This document shows positions 16,010 through 27,500 of a stretch of DNA of 62,597 nucleotides, piece after piece. The translations under genes and the position numbers were made by a program. The notes under the pieces were generated by a model that was given only the letters and a program-made list of their open reading frames with translations, ran no database searches and was not told where the DNA came from. Origin of the DNA: a virus; IMG/VR virus record IMGVR_UViG_3300044636_000600, positions 1 through 62,597 of that record; one strand, 5' to 3'. Numbering within the stretch: the first letter of the stretch is position 1; every line of letters starts with the position of its first letter.

Positions 16010-19000
16010 ATGCCTAGCAGAGAGCTAATATATCGCGTTTCGGTTCAGACGAGTGACGCGAAGCGTCAAGCGCAAAACATGCGGTCTGTGTTTGAGGCCG
16101 AACTGCGCCAAATCAATGTCGGCAAACTCGACACCTCTGGACTAAAGGCGGCACAGGGGCAAGCCAAGTTGTTTGCGGCGGAAATGGAACGTGCCGTCAA
16201 GGCTGGCGATCTGGGACAACTCGATACCTCCGGCATTCAGCGGGCGGTTAGCGAAGCGCAAGCGTTGCGCACGGCATTTGAGCAGGCGGGCAACGCCGCG
16301 GCAAACGTTCGGCCACCATCAGTTGGCGGTGGCGGCATCCCTAGCGGGTTAGCTGGCGGCTTACTAGGCGGCTTTGCTGGTGGCATCGCTATCAATGAAT
16401 TAAAGGAATTAGGGCAACAGTTATCCGAAACGGCGCGGCGCGGCGCTGTCTTTCAGCAGTTAGGTGACGTGCTAGACGATTATACGCGCAGTGTTGGCAC
16501 CAACGCCAGCGCCATGATTGACGCAGCGAAGAAGGCCGCGCAAGGGACGATCTCCGAGTACGAATTGATCTTAAATGCGAATCGCGCGATTCAATTCGAG
16601 GTCGCCAAAACCCCCGAAGCTTTCGCAAAACTAATTGAGCTTTCCACGGCGCTTGGGCGAGCGCAGGGCATAGCCGATACGCAGGCGTTGGAGTTCTTGA
16701 CGACCGGTCTAGCGCGTGAGAGCCGGCTGATTTTGGATAACTTGGGCCTGATCATTGACCTGGAAGCCGCCACGAAACGGTACGCCGAAACGATAGGCAA
16801 AAGCGCCGATCAGCTAACGACCGCCGAGCGGAAACAGGCATTGTTGGAAGAAGCTTTTCGCCAGGGTGCAACTGCTATTGAAGCGAACCGGGATGCCGCC
16901 GATAGCGCTGCCACACAGTTCGAGCGGCTCGATGCCAACTCACAAAACTTACGCGATCAGCTAGGCGAATTGATCGCCCAAGGCAGCGCCGCTTATATCG
17001 CAAGTTTGGCCGATGCGCTAGAACACGCAAGCAATGTGTTAGATGGGCGCGCTGAGCTTCCCGGCTGGTTGGAGGGCATGGGGCAAGCAGCGCTGGATGC
17101 GGCCAACGGCATGGAGGCCCGCACGATTCAGACGGAGGTGCTACGCCAGGCGATGGCCGTTCTTGGTGCGTCAGTGGTTGGATTTAACGAAACCGTTCGC
17201 GCCGGAGCAGCAAAGGAGCTTACTGACGCCTTCGATCAAATGGAAGGCGTCGTGACCAATGCCGGTGTCGCCATTGACATGACCGGCCAAAAGGCCAAAG
17301 CGGTTAGTGCCGAGATTCTCACGTTGTACGGGGATCAGGAATCATCAATCAATAAGGCTCTGATGGGCCGCGCCGAGAAATCAGTCGATACTATCGGGCC
17401 GGATCAGGCGCTGGCACAATACCGGCAGGCAAAAGCAGACGCTGAAGCCGCCTTGCAATCGTTGATGGATGCCGGCGTCACCGATGCCACAGAACTACAA
17501 TTCCGCAGTGCTGAAATCCTAACAAGCCTGCTTGTGCCTTTCGATGAACTAGAGGCGCGCGCCAATCAAATCGACTTTTCCGCAATGAGTGGCGCTATAT
17601 CCAGTCTCAACGCTGGCTTTGTCGATTTTCTTCCCGGCGTATCATCGGCGCGGGAAGAATTGGCGTCTCTGTCACAGGAGATGATGTTTTCCTCAACCGT
17701 CACGGCGGAACAACTTGCTCAGTTTAAATACCTCTCCGCCGTCGCCTACAGCGTGGCCGATGGTGGCAGTCAACTAAGCGCGGTCATCAACGATTTGGGC
17801 AATGACTTTTTGGCGTCCAACGCGTATGCCGCCGAACTTGTCAATCAACTGGTTTTGACCGAAGCTGCTTACCGCAACGGGGCAATCACTGGCGACATTT
17901 ACGCCGGGGTGACGGCCACACTAACGGGAAAACTGCTGACACTGGCGCAAGGCGCTGGCATTGCCACCGGTGCGATTTACGCACTCAATAGTGCGCAGGC
18001 TGACATGGCATCACCGGCGGGGCGCGCTATCGGTGGCAGCATCGCCAACCGCATCCAGTCGCAGCAGCAGGCCAGCGGGCGCGAACAGAACCGGCGCGAA
18101 ATGGAGCGCTATAACAGAGATTTGGCACGGTCGCAGGAACGGTCAGCGGGCCGTGCTGGCAAACTGTTGGAAGACGGCGCCAAAAAAGCCAGCCAGGAAT
18201 TAAGGTCAGCACTTGACAAAGTGCCGGGGCTGTTTAGCGCGTCGCAGGTCACTGAGCAGGATATGAAGGACACCGAGTTGGGTGTCTATCAGGAAAAAGC
18301 CGATGAGTACCTGCGGCGCCTGCGGGATGAGGTGCAAAACGGCAACGACTGGGAAGATGTGAGCCTGGAAGAAGCGCGGGCAGGGTTGGAACGCGCTGGA
18401 CTGGAAGTGGGCAGTACGGCGGAGCAAACGGTGGCGCTCTTGGAAAAGGCGATCAATGACAGTTCGCTTTATTCCGCCGTCGAGAACATCCCCATCTTTA
18501 TCAACGAAGAAGCGGTCAAATTCACGCAAGAGCTACAGAGCAAAAGCGAGCAGGGCCGCAAAAATATTTACGAGTATTTCGGTATCCAAGTTGACGAGGC
18601 GGTTGGCGCAGCGACGGGTGGCGGTGGCGGTGGTGTTGCGGTCAGGCCACCGGAGCTAATCGACATTGATCCGTTTACTGATGGCGTACAGACCGGGCTA
18701 GATGAATACGTGGCCGCCAGCGGTGAATCTGTTCGTGAGCAGATAGCAAACGCGACCCGTCCCTTTTTCAATCCTGACGAGTTATTCTTACCCGGTACTA
18801 TGGGGGCGGCAACTAAGCCGGGGGGGGCTGGTGCTACTGACGCCATTGCGCAGGCACTAGCACCGCTTGTGTCGGCAGTCACCGGCATACAGGGTGCAAA
18901 ACCTCAGCCGGCAATTACCCCAACTGTGGATGGCGCGGCACTACAGGCAGAGCTTGACAAGTTGCAAATTACCATTGCGCCCACGTTGGCGGCTGACGCT

Positions 19001-21106
19001 GGGCAAAAAATCGCGATGGCGCTTGGCGATCAGTTGGGGCAACAGTCTGCTGTCCTCATCTCGCATGGAGCCGTCATCGGTAAAGCGTTCCTGGCAGGCA
19101 TACAACAAACGCTATCGACGGATAGCGAAGGTAACGCCACCATCGACATCGCCGGCTTTATTGCCAACAACCTGGGCACGCAGGCGCAAACCTTCATAGC
19201 GCAGGGCAAGGGGATCGCTAGCCTGCTGCAACAGGGTTTGTCCGAGGGCATGGCACCGGCGGAGGGTGAAGCGGCAACCGGCGGCATGGCTATGCAGATT
19301 TCCAGCATCACCCTGGCCGAAGGCGTGCGGGCACCGGATGTGTCGGTGATGGCGAAAATTGACAAATTCGCCATTGACCAAACAGCGTTGCTTGACGCTG
19401 ATCTATCCATTGCGCCAACCATCGATTTGCAGGCGGTCAGCGAAGAACGGGAAAAAGCGAAGCGGGCGCTAACCTTCCTCATTGAACCAGGATTGGCATT
19501 GGCGGAGGCGGATCGGGCCGGCTTTATCTCCAACGTAGAGGCCATTCGTCCCGTCGTGTCGGTGCAACTCGCTTTGCCCGAACAGCAAACCAACGCCGCG
19601 GTGGACTTTTTCGCCTTCGATGGCTCCATTCCCGTGGAAACGGTCAACCGCGCCGACCTGGTGACGTTCACCAATGTGCTACCGGTGGAACAGGTCAACC
19701 GCGCCAAGCTGGTGGTCTTCCTCAGCGAGTTGCCCACCGAGCAGATTGACCGGTCAGCGCTGGTGGCGTTTGTCAGCGAAGTCAGCAAAGAAGAGATCGA
19801 CCGCTCTGGGCTGGTGTCATTCCTTAGCGAACTGCCAACAGAGCAGGTAGACCGGTCAACGCTGATTGGATACATCAATAGTCCAGCCACGGAGACTGTT
19901 GATCGCTCAGAACTAATCTCCTTTGCTAACGCGCTACCAGTAGAAAACATTGACCGGTCGGCGCTGATTTCTTTCTTGGGTAGCGTACCGAGTGAAGCGG
20001 TGGATCGGCAGACGCTTGTCTCCTACCTCAACAGCGTACCAACTGAAACCATTGACCGTGCCAACGTAGTGGCGTTCCTGGGCAATGTGCCAAGCGAACA
20101 GGTAGACCGCACCGCGCTGGTTGCCTACATAGGCGCCGTACCAATTTTCACGGTTGATTTGTCGAAGGTAGTAGAGTTTGCTGGCGAAGCGGTCAAGGCA
20201 GCGCAAGACAAGCTGTATAGCTTTTTATATGGCCCGTCACCCGAAAGGCCAGATACCATGCCTGGGATTACCGATTCTGGGCCATACGCTATCGACATTC
20301 AGGCGCAACTTTCACCGGCGGCCTACCAGAGCTATCTAGACTATAAAGCGGAGGTTGAGGCCAACCCGCCGACGATTATGCCGATGCTCCAAGCGCCTGG
20401 TCAACGGCTGGGCGATGTGGAATCGTTAGGCACGGTTGATGTGACAGCCAACATTACCAAATTTGATGTTACGGCCCAAATAGACGAAGCGGCGCTTGCT
20501 TCGCTGACCGCGCCGATAGTCTACGCGCCGCAGAGTGATGCGCAGGCGGACTTCATCACGCCATTGGTTACTGGCCTGACAACCCAGATCGGCGCTAACC
20601 AAGATCAGATCGGTGCGCAGGGGGCCAGCGTTGCGCAGATTATCATTGCCGGGATGATTGCCGCGTTCCAGGGGACACAGCAAGGCGGCGAGACAACAAC
20701 CGCCATTTCAGACGCATTGTTCTTTGCGGTCAATACACAATTCACAACAGCACAAAGCTCTTTTTTCACAGTTGGGGGCATTCCCGCCGTCGCCGTTGAA
20801 AGCGGATTTAAGGGCTACGCCTATGACGGGTTGTCGTCGGGATTGCTGGACGCGCTCACAAACGGCATCCGCGCCGACGCTGACGCCTACATGCAGCGTG
20901 GCGCTACCATTGCGGGGTATGTGCAGAAGGGTATCGGTGACGGCTTTAGCAGCGACATTGGCATCCGTTCGGCGGTGACAGCCGGGGGCGTCTGGGGCAA
21001 TGCGTTTGTGCAAGGCGCGCTAAACGCCATCAACGCAGCGGGCTTTGTTGACCAGATCACAACGGCGGTTGTGGATGGCATTACCGATCAAGTGGAGCAG
21101 CCTTAG
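16010..21106 (+). CDS. Tape measure protein
   Basis: At 1698 residues this is the second longest gene and lies downstream of the tail chaperones. It contains a Gly-rich hydrophobic stretch (GLAGGLLGGFAGGIAI, residues about 118-133), long Ala/Gln/Glu helices, and a remarkable block of 17-residue tandem repeats near residues 1200-1388. Further Ala-rich helices and hydrophobic segments close the protein. It would determine tail length: at about 1.5 angstrom per helical residue, roughly 250 nm, a long non-contractile tail. No lytic transglycosylase or peptidase domain was recognised. Confidence 0.93.
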   Translation: MPSRELIYRVSVQTSDAKRQAQNMRSVFEAELRQINVGKLDTSGLKAAQGQAKLFAAEMERAVKAGDLGQLDTSGIQRAVSEAQALRTAFEQAGNAAANVRPPSVGGGGIPSGLAGGLLGGFAGGIAINELKELGQQLSETARRGAVFQQLGDVLDDYTRSVGTNASAMIDAAKKAAQGTISEYELILNANRAIQFEVAKTPEAFAKLIELSTALGRAQGIADTQALEFLTTGLARESRLILDNLGLIIDLEAATKRYAETIGKSADQLTTAERKQALLEEAFRQGATAIEANRDAADSAATQFERLDANSQNLRDQLGELIAQGSAAYIASLADALEHASNVLDGRAELPGWLEGMGQAALDAANGMEARTIQTEVLRQAMAVLGASVVGFNETVRAGAAKELTDAFDQMEGVVTNAGVAIDMTGQKAKAVSAEILTLYGDQESSINKALMGRAEKSVDTIGPDQALAQYRQAKADAEAALQSLMDAGVTDATELQFRSAEILTSLLVPFDELEARANQIDFSAMSGAISSLNAGFVDFLPGVSSAREELASLSQEMMFSSTVTAEQLAQFKYLSAVAYSVADGGSQLSAVINDLGNDFLASNAYAAELVNQLVLTEAAYRNGAITGDIYAGVTATLTGKLLTLAQGAGIATGAIYALNSAQADMASPAGRAIGGSIANRIQSQQQASGREQNRREMERYNRDLARSQERSAGRAGKLLEDGAKKASQELRSALDKVPGLFSASQVTEQDMKDTELGVYQEKADEYLRRLRDEVQNGNDWEDVSLEEARAGLERAGLEVGSTAEQTVALLEKAINDSSLYSAVENIPIFINEEAVKFTQELQSKSEQGRKNIYEYFGIQVDEAVGAATGGGGGGVAVRPPELIDIDPFTDGVQTGLDEYVAASGESVREQIANATRPFFNPDELFLPGTMGAATKPGGAGATDAIAQALAPLVSAVTGIQGAKPQPAITPTVDGAALQAELDKLQITIAPTLAADAGQKIAMALGDQLGQQSAVLISHGAVIGKAFLAGIQQTLSTDSEGNATIDIAGFIANNLGTQAQTFIAQGKGIASLLQQGLSEGMAPAEGEAATGGMAMQISSITLAEGVRAPDVSVMAKIDKFAIDQTALLDADLSIAPTIDLQAVSEEREKAKRALTFLIEPGLALAEADRAGFISNVEAIRPVVSVQLALPEQQTNAAVDFFAFDGSIPVETVNRADLVTFTNVLPVEQVNRAKLVVFLSELPTEQIDRSALVAFVSEVSKEEIDRSGLVSFLSELPTEQVDRSTLIGYINSPATETVDRSELISFANALPVENIDRSALISFLGSVPSEAVDRQTLVSYLNSVPTETIDRANVVAFLGNVPSEQVDRTALVAYIGAVPIFTVDLSKVVEFAGEAVKAAQDKLYSFLYGPSPERPDTMPGITDSGPYAIDIQAQLSPAAYQSYLDYKAEVEANPPTIMPMLQAPGQRLGDVESLGTVDVTANITKFDVTAQIDEAALASLTAPIVYAPQSDAQADFITPLVTGLTTQIGANQDQIGAQGASVAQIIIAGMIAAFQGTQQGGETTTAISDALFFAVNTQFTTAQSSFFTVGGIPAVAVESGFKGYAYDGLSSGLLDALTNGIRADADAYMQRGATIAGYVQKGIGDGFSSDIGIRSAVTAGGVWGNAFVQGALNAINAAGFVDQITTAVVDGITDQVEQP
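19612..20172 (+). repeat. Eleven 51-bp tandem repeats inside the tape measure gene
   Basis: The encoded units are 17 residues, for example VVFLSELPTEQIDRSAL and VSFLSELPTEQVDRSTL. The core P-x-E-x-[VI]-[DN]-R is followed by a small-hydrophobic pair. Units are conserved at protein level but diverged at DNA level, so the array is old or selected. Confidence 0.85.
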
Positions 21107-21470
21107 CATGGATAAGGTAATCAGTGACATCGGGCGCATCATCGTGGAGAGCCAACTGTAACGGGTCTCCCCACACGGCAAGGAGCCGCCACTGGTTTAG
21201 CGACCCCCTATGAAGCCAAATGGCACCAGCGGCGGGAGAAATAGCAGGGAAATTATCGAGAGAGCAGACTGATTCGCCGTCCATGCCAATCGAAATACCA
21301 AAGGTGTAAATGTCCGTCGCATCGCACAGGATAACATCGCAATCAACGGGATAGGGCTGGAAGTAGAAGCGCCGAGAATCGCTATCATAGCGAAAATCAA
21401 TGCTTCGCAATTCGGGCATGAATCGCTGGGGGATGCTGTCAGGATCAATTAGATCAAGAGAGTCGCTCAT
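21081..21470 (-). CDS. Hypothetical protein encoded against the tail operon
   Basis: ATG 21470 is preceded by AAAAGGAG at proper spacing. The 129-residue acidic protein (MSDSLDLIDPDSIPQRFMPE, then FYFQPYPVDCDVILCDATDI) has no recognised domain. Its 3' end overlaps the tape measure gene by 26 bp in antisense. The good ribosome site and coding-like composition argue for a real gene, the second opposite-strand insertion in the tail region. Confidence 0.65.
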   Translation of the reverse strand: MSDSLDLIDPDSIPQRFMPELRSIDFRYDSDSRRFYFQPYPVDCDVILCDATDIYTFGISIGMDGESVCSLDNFPAISPAAGAIWLHRGSLNQWRLLAVWGDPLQLALHDDAPDVTDYLIHAKAAPLDR

Positions 21471-21515
21471 GTGTCTCCTTTTGCAAATATGAATCTAGAT
21501 TAGGGCAATTATACC

Positions 21516-21860
21516 ATGCACTTGGGTGGAACAGATATTCCAGCATCAATCGAAAACGGCGGCGGCGCTTACCTTATCGACCGCGCGCTCCTGGGCAAAA
21601 ATGGCGACGGGGAGGCCATCGTTGGTGGTTACTACACCGTTACCTGGACATTCCCGCAAATGTCGCTGGCTGATTTTACGTGGATTTGTTCGACGCTGCT
21701 AGGTGGCGCGGCCAGTGTAACGTATACCAGCGCGCAGCTATTCAACAAGCTTGGCGTGCTGACCACCTACACCAACGCCGTAGCGCACGAACCAACGTGG
21801 GGCAAGGCGCGGGGTGGGCTGGTTGAGGATGTGACGTGGATTATTGATCGGATACGTTAA
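21516..21860 (+). CDS. Small tail protein
   Basis: 114 residues with aromatic/Thr-rich strands (YYTVTWTFPQMSLADFTWIC) and a Trp-rich end, starting 409 bp after the tape measure stop. The position suggests a distal-tail component. Only a weak TAGGG lies upstream. The stop overlaps the next start (TAATG), indicating coupling. Confidence 0.65.
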   Translation: MHLGGTDIPASIENGGGAYLIDRALLGKNGDGEAIVGGYYTVTWTFPQMSLADFTWICSTLLGGAASVTYTSAQLFNKLGVLTTYTNAVAHEPTWGKARGGLVEDVTWIIDRIR

Positions 21861-24565
21861 TGCCAGCCATCATCAAGCCAGAAAACGATTTTCGCATCTA
21901 CATCGGCCCGCATCATCTGCACTACAATTGGAGCGGCTTAAACCTGGGCGCGACCTTTGCGGCTGGGCTTTTCGCGCAACGCACCACCACGGCTACGCAA
22001 TCGAGTGGCGCTACGACGCTGACCGTCAACGCGGTGGCAAGCTGGCCCACGGCTGGCGGTGTGTGGGTAGGGCCAAATGGCAGCGGTGAATCGTGGGAGT
22101 ATGAGCGCTTCCCATCACGCGCCACCACCACATTGACGGTAGAGCGCGAATCGTCCACCGACCGTGAGCATAATGGCGTCCACACCAGCGGGGCAAAAGT
22201 CTTTTGCTTCTACCCCGTCACCACCAACGATGGCACGCTGAATATTACCGACGAATGCGACGACACCGTAAGCGCTATCACCTGGCGCGCAACAGCCAGC
22301 GGCGTACTGGCTCCACAACATGTGCTACGCAACGGCCATGTAGTTGTCGTCACGCTGTCCGAGAACGGTGGCGCTTATACAATCTTCTTGGTGGGCTTTG
22401 TCCAGAATCCGCAGATCACCGACGACTATGGCAGCAATGCACGGTGGACATTCGACATTGTGTCATCGGCGGCGCTGGTAGCAGAGGAGGAGGCCAGTGG
22501 CGTGCGGGTTGGCAATGCTGACCTAGCCGACGCCGGTAGCGCTTCATCATCGCCAGAGTTGGTGTTACCGTTTGACGAACGGTTCAGCGGCGACTTTACT
22601 GCTGCGGCGCCTGACCTCAGTGCGGCATCGGCTATCGATGATGACCTATCCACAATTTGGATTGCTGAACATTTCACCGGCACCGACATTTGGTACACGG
22701 CCAGCAATAGCGATCCGGAGAACAATTACACGCTGCGGTTTGAGCATTTATACCTGAATCCGCCACCAGCGGCGGGGCCGGGGGCGCGCTTCATCGGAAT
22801 GTCGGTAATGTCAAACGCCAGCATTCGCGGCATGGCGCTCAATAGTGCAAACGGCGGTGTTGGGCCAAATGGCTGTGAGATTTGGATCTTCAACGGGCCG
22901 GGGGACGTGTCACCGGGCCACCGGATTTTCCTTGTGGAAGATGAGGAAGTATTCAACCGGCTGAATCCCTTAGTGGGCGACGCCACAATCTATGAATGGC
23001 GTGAGTTTTTCGCTCACATTCTGCCCATCGGTGGCGAGTTCTGGCTGCGGCTGGGCGAGTTGAACATGTGGCAAGCGCGTGTCCGCTGGGGGACTGGTAA
23101 CGGTAACGTGCAGCACCCCGATGCACCGTCACGCACCTGGACGGGGGCCACGGTCACGGCGCCGGCGCTGGGGCAAACCATGCGCTACCGGCACAACATA
23201 ACATCCGGCACCGCCGCGGCGCGCTGGCAGACCGGCTACATCCGGCACACCGGCTACAACATTGACGACGATGATCCGATCTGGATCATGGTGGCATTGC
23301 CGGGGCTTGGGCTGACGCTGGCACAAAGCATGACTAGCACCGTACCAGGCAATGGGGAATTTTTGTACATCAATGGCCCAGACGATAAATGGTCAACGGA
23401 CGGATTGCCCGCATCTGGCACGCTCTTTGTTGGCGACGAAAAGATTGCCTACAGCAGCAAAACCGAATCCTATGTCGTGCTGGCGGCCAGTAGCGCGCGC
23501 GGCTCTGGTGGCACCACTGCCACGGCGCATAACGCCAAAGACGAAGTTTATGTCATGGACGGCAGTACGCCGACCGACGCCTACTTAATCAAATCAGTCG
23601 GCTGGAATGGTGGGGCGAGTACGATTTACCCGAAGTGGTTCAAGATTTACACATCCAACTTGATTGACAACGTTCGCACGCCGGATGACACCGATTATGT
23701 CAACGACTGGACGCTGCGCGTCAATGTCACCAACAACACCGCCAGCAGCTACACACACGCGCTGAGTAATATCCGTGTCAAGCATGTGCTAATCGAAATT
23801 ATGTCGATGACCACTGATCCAGCACGGCCACGGCTGACAGAGATCAACGCCCTGGTAGATTCGTCGTTGCATAATGCCGCGCAGTGGTTGGCGGCTGACA
23901 CAAGCGCCGGCGCGCTCATCTCGCAAATTCTACAAACGGCGGGTATTTGGTCGGGCGCTATCTCGCACAGTGGCACGGCTACATTGTCGGAGACGACTAC
24001 GGCCACGGATAACGCATGGACAGTGGTCACGGACATTGCCGAGTATAGCGGCAGCTTGGTTAGTGTGGCGCGTGATAGCAAATTTGTCATTAGTGCCAAC
24101 CCGTTTTGGACGGGGACGCCAACCGTTGTGACTACCTGGAACCGCACGAGTGCATCTACAGTGCAAAAGAGCTTTCGGCGCAATAGTCCAGTATCGCAAG
24201 TGATTTTACCGTGGAAGACACCCAGCGGATCGTCTAGCGGGAAAATCTACTATCCACAGCTACCAGGACGTGGCACGCGGTTAGAGAAAACCGAAACCCT
24301 GTACGCCAGTAGTTCAGCAGCGGAGGGAGCGGCGCGGCGGCTGTATTTCATGCGCCTGTACCCATTTGAGGCAAACGTTACAGCGGCGGGTCAGGTGGTG
24401 GACAAGCGCGCCGGGGAAGCACACCAAATGGTGTGGCAGTTCACTGGCGACATGCAGCCATTAGAGCGCCTCTACCTGTGCTTGTCGGCGGATCACCGGT
24501 TAGAGGATGGCTTTTGGTCATCGTCGTTTCGGCTTATGCAATACGGTCACGAGAGTAATTTCTAA
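21860..24565 (+). CDS. Tail tip/baseplate-type protein with carbohydrate-binding-like segments
   Basis: The 901-residue protein follows the tape measure and the small tail gene, the usual place for Dit/Tal-type proteins. It has repeated Thr/Val strands (GATTLTVNAVASWPTAGGVW, TTTLTVERESSTDREHNG). A segment near residues 250-275 (SAASAIDDDLSTIWIAEHF) resembles the start of a discoidin (F5/8C) sugar-binding domain. The C-terminal region resembles tail hub proteins. It probably contacts the cell surface or organises the tail tip. Subdomain calls are by eye. Confidence 0.65.
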   Translation: MPAIIKPENDFRIYIGPHHLHYNWSGLNLGATFAAGLFAQRTTTATQSSGATTLTVNAVASWPTAGGVWVGPNGSGESWEYERFPSRATTTLTVERESSTDREHNGVHTSGAKVFCFYPVTTNDGTLNITDECDDTVSAITWRATASGVLAPQHVLRNGHVVVVTLSENGGAYTIFLVGFVQNPQITDDYGSNARWTFDIVSSAALVAEEEASGVRVGNADLADAGSASSSPELVLPFDERFSGDFTAAAPDLSAASAIDDDLSTIWIAEHFTGTDIWYTASNSDPENNYTLRFEHLYLNPPPAAGPGARFIGMSVMSNASIRGMALNSANGGVGPNGCEIWIFNGPGDVSPGHRIFLVEDEEVFNRLNPLVGDATIYEWREFFAHILPIGGEFWLRLGELNMWQARVRWGTGNGNVQHPDAPSRTWTGATVTAPALGQTMRYRHNITSGTAAARWQTGYIRHTGYNIDDDDPIWIMVALPGLGLTLAQSMTSTVPGNGEFLYINGPDDKWSTDGLPASGTLFVGDEKIAYSSKTESYVVLAASSARGSGGTTATAHNAKDEVYVMDGSTPTDAYLIKSVGWNGGASTIYPKWFKIYTSNLIDNVRTPDDTDYVNDWTLRVNVTNNTASSYTHALSNIRVKHVLIEIMSMTTDPARPRLTEINALVDSSLHNAAQWLAADTSAGALISQILQTAGIWSGAISHSGTATLSETTTATDNAWTVVTDIAEYSGSLVSVARDSKFVISANPFWTGTPTVVTTWNRTSASTVQKSFRRNSPVSQVILPWKTPSGSSSGKIYYPQLPGRGTRLEKTETLYASSSAAEGAARRLYFMRLYPFEANVTAAGQVVDKRAGEAHQMVWQFTGDMQPLERLYLCLSADHRLEDGFWSSSFRLMQYGHESNF

Positions 24566-27500
24566 ATGGCAAATGCAAAGACGGCAATCAAGCGGCTGAA
24601 AAATGCACTTGATAAAAAGTATGAGGTTAGCCAACCCGCTCCGGTTGCGGGGGCTGTGGGTGATGGCAGGCTTTTTATCGACGGCCAGTTATACAACGGC
24701 GCTATTGCCGGCGTGACACAGGTTGTCAACGTGGGACGCCCCGCCGCGGCACAATATGCTGCGAAGACTGGCGGTGGCGTCATCGTGCAGTCAGGCGGCG
24801 GTAGTGCGGTCAGCGCTGGCAGCGGCTCTGGGCCAGATGTTACGGCGCTATCACTATTGACGGTTGTTGGCGAGGCGGCGCTGACCAATGACCGCTACCT
24901 GGACGTATCAACTGCTCTGACCAAGACAGACGGCGGTGCGGGCGGGGCGCTCACCATCGGTATGGCGACACCTGGCGGCCTGAGCGTCTCATCTACCAAC
25001 GTGGCGACCGGCAACCACACGCACGCCATCGCATCGTCATCGGCACCGGGGGCGGCTGCGTCCATTCTGGCGTCATCGGCGGCGGGGCTGCTGACGCTGC
25101 CGAACTTTACCGCCACGACAGGGGTACGTACCCCGCTAATCGACACGGCTAGCGGCGGGCTGACAATTTCACCAGCAAACAACACGACGACCATCAATGG
25201 CAGCGTTACGATGCAACGTAGTGGGACGCTTGTTTCTGCAAGTCTTTTCGCCGTTGGTGACACAGGGAGCATTTACCCGCGCCTTGCCATGCACCGAGCG
25301 CGCAATGTGTTAGGCAGTGAAACGGGCGTTGTATCAGGCGACATTCTGGGCGCTGTCTCATTTCGCGGGCATGACGGCACAGCTTATCCGACCGCCAGTA
25401 ATGCCGAGATTCGGGCGGTAGCGTCGGAGAATTTTACCACCACGGCAGAAGGGACGAATCTTCGATTTTTTACCACCGCAAGCGGTACGGTCACACTATC
25501 GGAGCGCCTGCGCATCCATAACAGTGGCAACGTGAGCATCCTCAACACGACCGATAATGGTTTTGCCCTAGACGTGACCGGCACGGCGCGAGCATCCACG
25601 AGTTTGACGACGCCACTACTGACGACGGCGACCAACGTTGATTTGGTCATCAATCCTGCTGGAACGGGGGCGGTGCAATTTCCGAATAACCAAACGTTGC
25701 GCACGTCCACTTTTGACGGCTGGGCTATTCCCTATACAACCGGATTCCAAATTAACGAGTTTGCTCCTGTCCCCGGCGGAAGCGCCAGTGTCCTCACCAT
25801 CGGACGCATTCAGGCTGACGAACTCAACGTGCGCGTATTCGTCGCTAATGAAACCCGCGTTGACCGTGGTGACGAATTTTGGACAAAGAGCTTTGGTATT
25901 GTGGCCCTGGGATTCACTACGCCCGCATCTATTGGTGGCACCGTTTCAGTCAAATTCGAGAATAGCCCGGCGCTGGCTGGCGCGATCTTTGCTAATAATG
26001 ACTGGTTGCTAATCCGCAAGTTAGAAATCGATAGCGGCTTATCATTGTTTAACGTGTGGGGCCAAGTGGCAACCTACGTCAATAATGGCGACGGGACGCA
26101 AAACTGGACATTCACCCTGCGCGGCGGGCCAACCAGCAAGCTGATCGAAAAGGGGAGCCTGGGTATCGACTTTGGACAGGCGGGCGCGGGCTTGATTCAT
26201 TTGTCGGTTGTGGACGCCAGCGGATCACCTTATATCAAGCTGCGCAAATGGGTATCCGGTAGCGACCCGATGACCATCAACGGTCCAAACTTCAAAACCT
26301 ATGTGCAGATCGGAAACTTAGACAGCGTTAGTAACAGTTATTACACGCCATCCGGCTATGGACTGTATGTGCAATCTGCAAATGACGATAGCCGGTTCAT
26401 TGTGGCTGACGACAACGGGTTGCAGATTCGTGGCGCGTCGTTCAAGATGTACAATTCGACGCTGCAAACTGTGGACATTAGCGCCACCAACGGCAGCATA
26501 AAGCTTGGCACTGACATCAGCAGCGCCGCAACCACCTCGTTTGACTTCAACGGCTCAACGGGCGATCTGGCGATTACCGGCGATTTGTACACGGGTAAAG
26601 TTTATTTGCTTCGGGCTAGTGGACTTAACACCGAACAGGATGTATGGGGTAGCTGGGACAATCGGCGCGCCTTGCAATGGTGGCCGAATCTAACCAACAT
26701 GACTGGCGATCCGTCGCTATCCATGTACACGGGCAAGCACAGCGGTGGGTCATTCCCCAATCAAAATTGGGCATACATTGACAGCAACCCAACCGGCGGC
26801 GTATTAGCCAGTCTATCCGTGACCGCTCACGGACAGGGAACAGGGACGGACGCTACCATTTATCTCGAAGGTGGCAGTCAGTCGCTAGCGAGTACGTCAG
26901 CGGTGACAATTATAGCAACCGACATTGATCTGGTGGCCGCCGTCGCTGTAACCGGTTCGCTGTCCGTTGGCGGCACTGCTGTCAGCCTTGACGGCCACAC
27001 GCATAGCTATTTGCCACTATCCGGTGGCACGCTCACCGGCACGCTGACCAGCCGCGCCATTACCCCTAACGCCGATAACACTCACGATCTAGGCGCATCG
27101 GGCGCACGCTGGCAGGACGTGTACGCCGTCAACCTGCATGTTGGCACCATCGTTGGCACGCCGTCCTACAGTCACAGTCACGCCGCCAGTGACATTACCA
27201 GCGGCACGTTGGACTTTGCCCGCATCCCCACCACCTGGACGGGGGCGCTCACGCTAGACGCCGACAGCGCCGGTACATCCAACTATGTGCGCTGGCTGAC
27301 GCAAACCAGCACCGGCAAAGCCTGGGATCTAATCGGGCGCGCTCATGATTTTGCAACGGCGGCGCAGCAGAATGATATGCTGCTGACCTATTATGATGGG
27401 ACAACAACCCATATTGCGTTTCAGGCGGATTCAGCCACGCGGGTGATTGATTTCGGGCAAACGCCAACCGTGAGCGGAACGGCGGTTGTCCTGACGAGTC

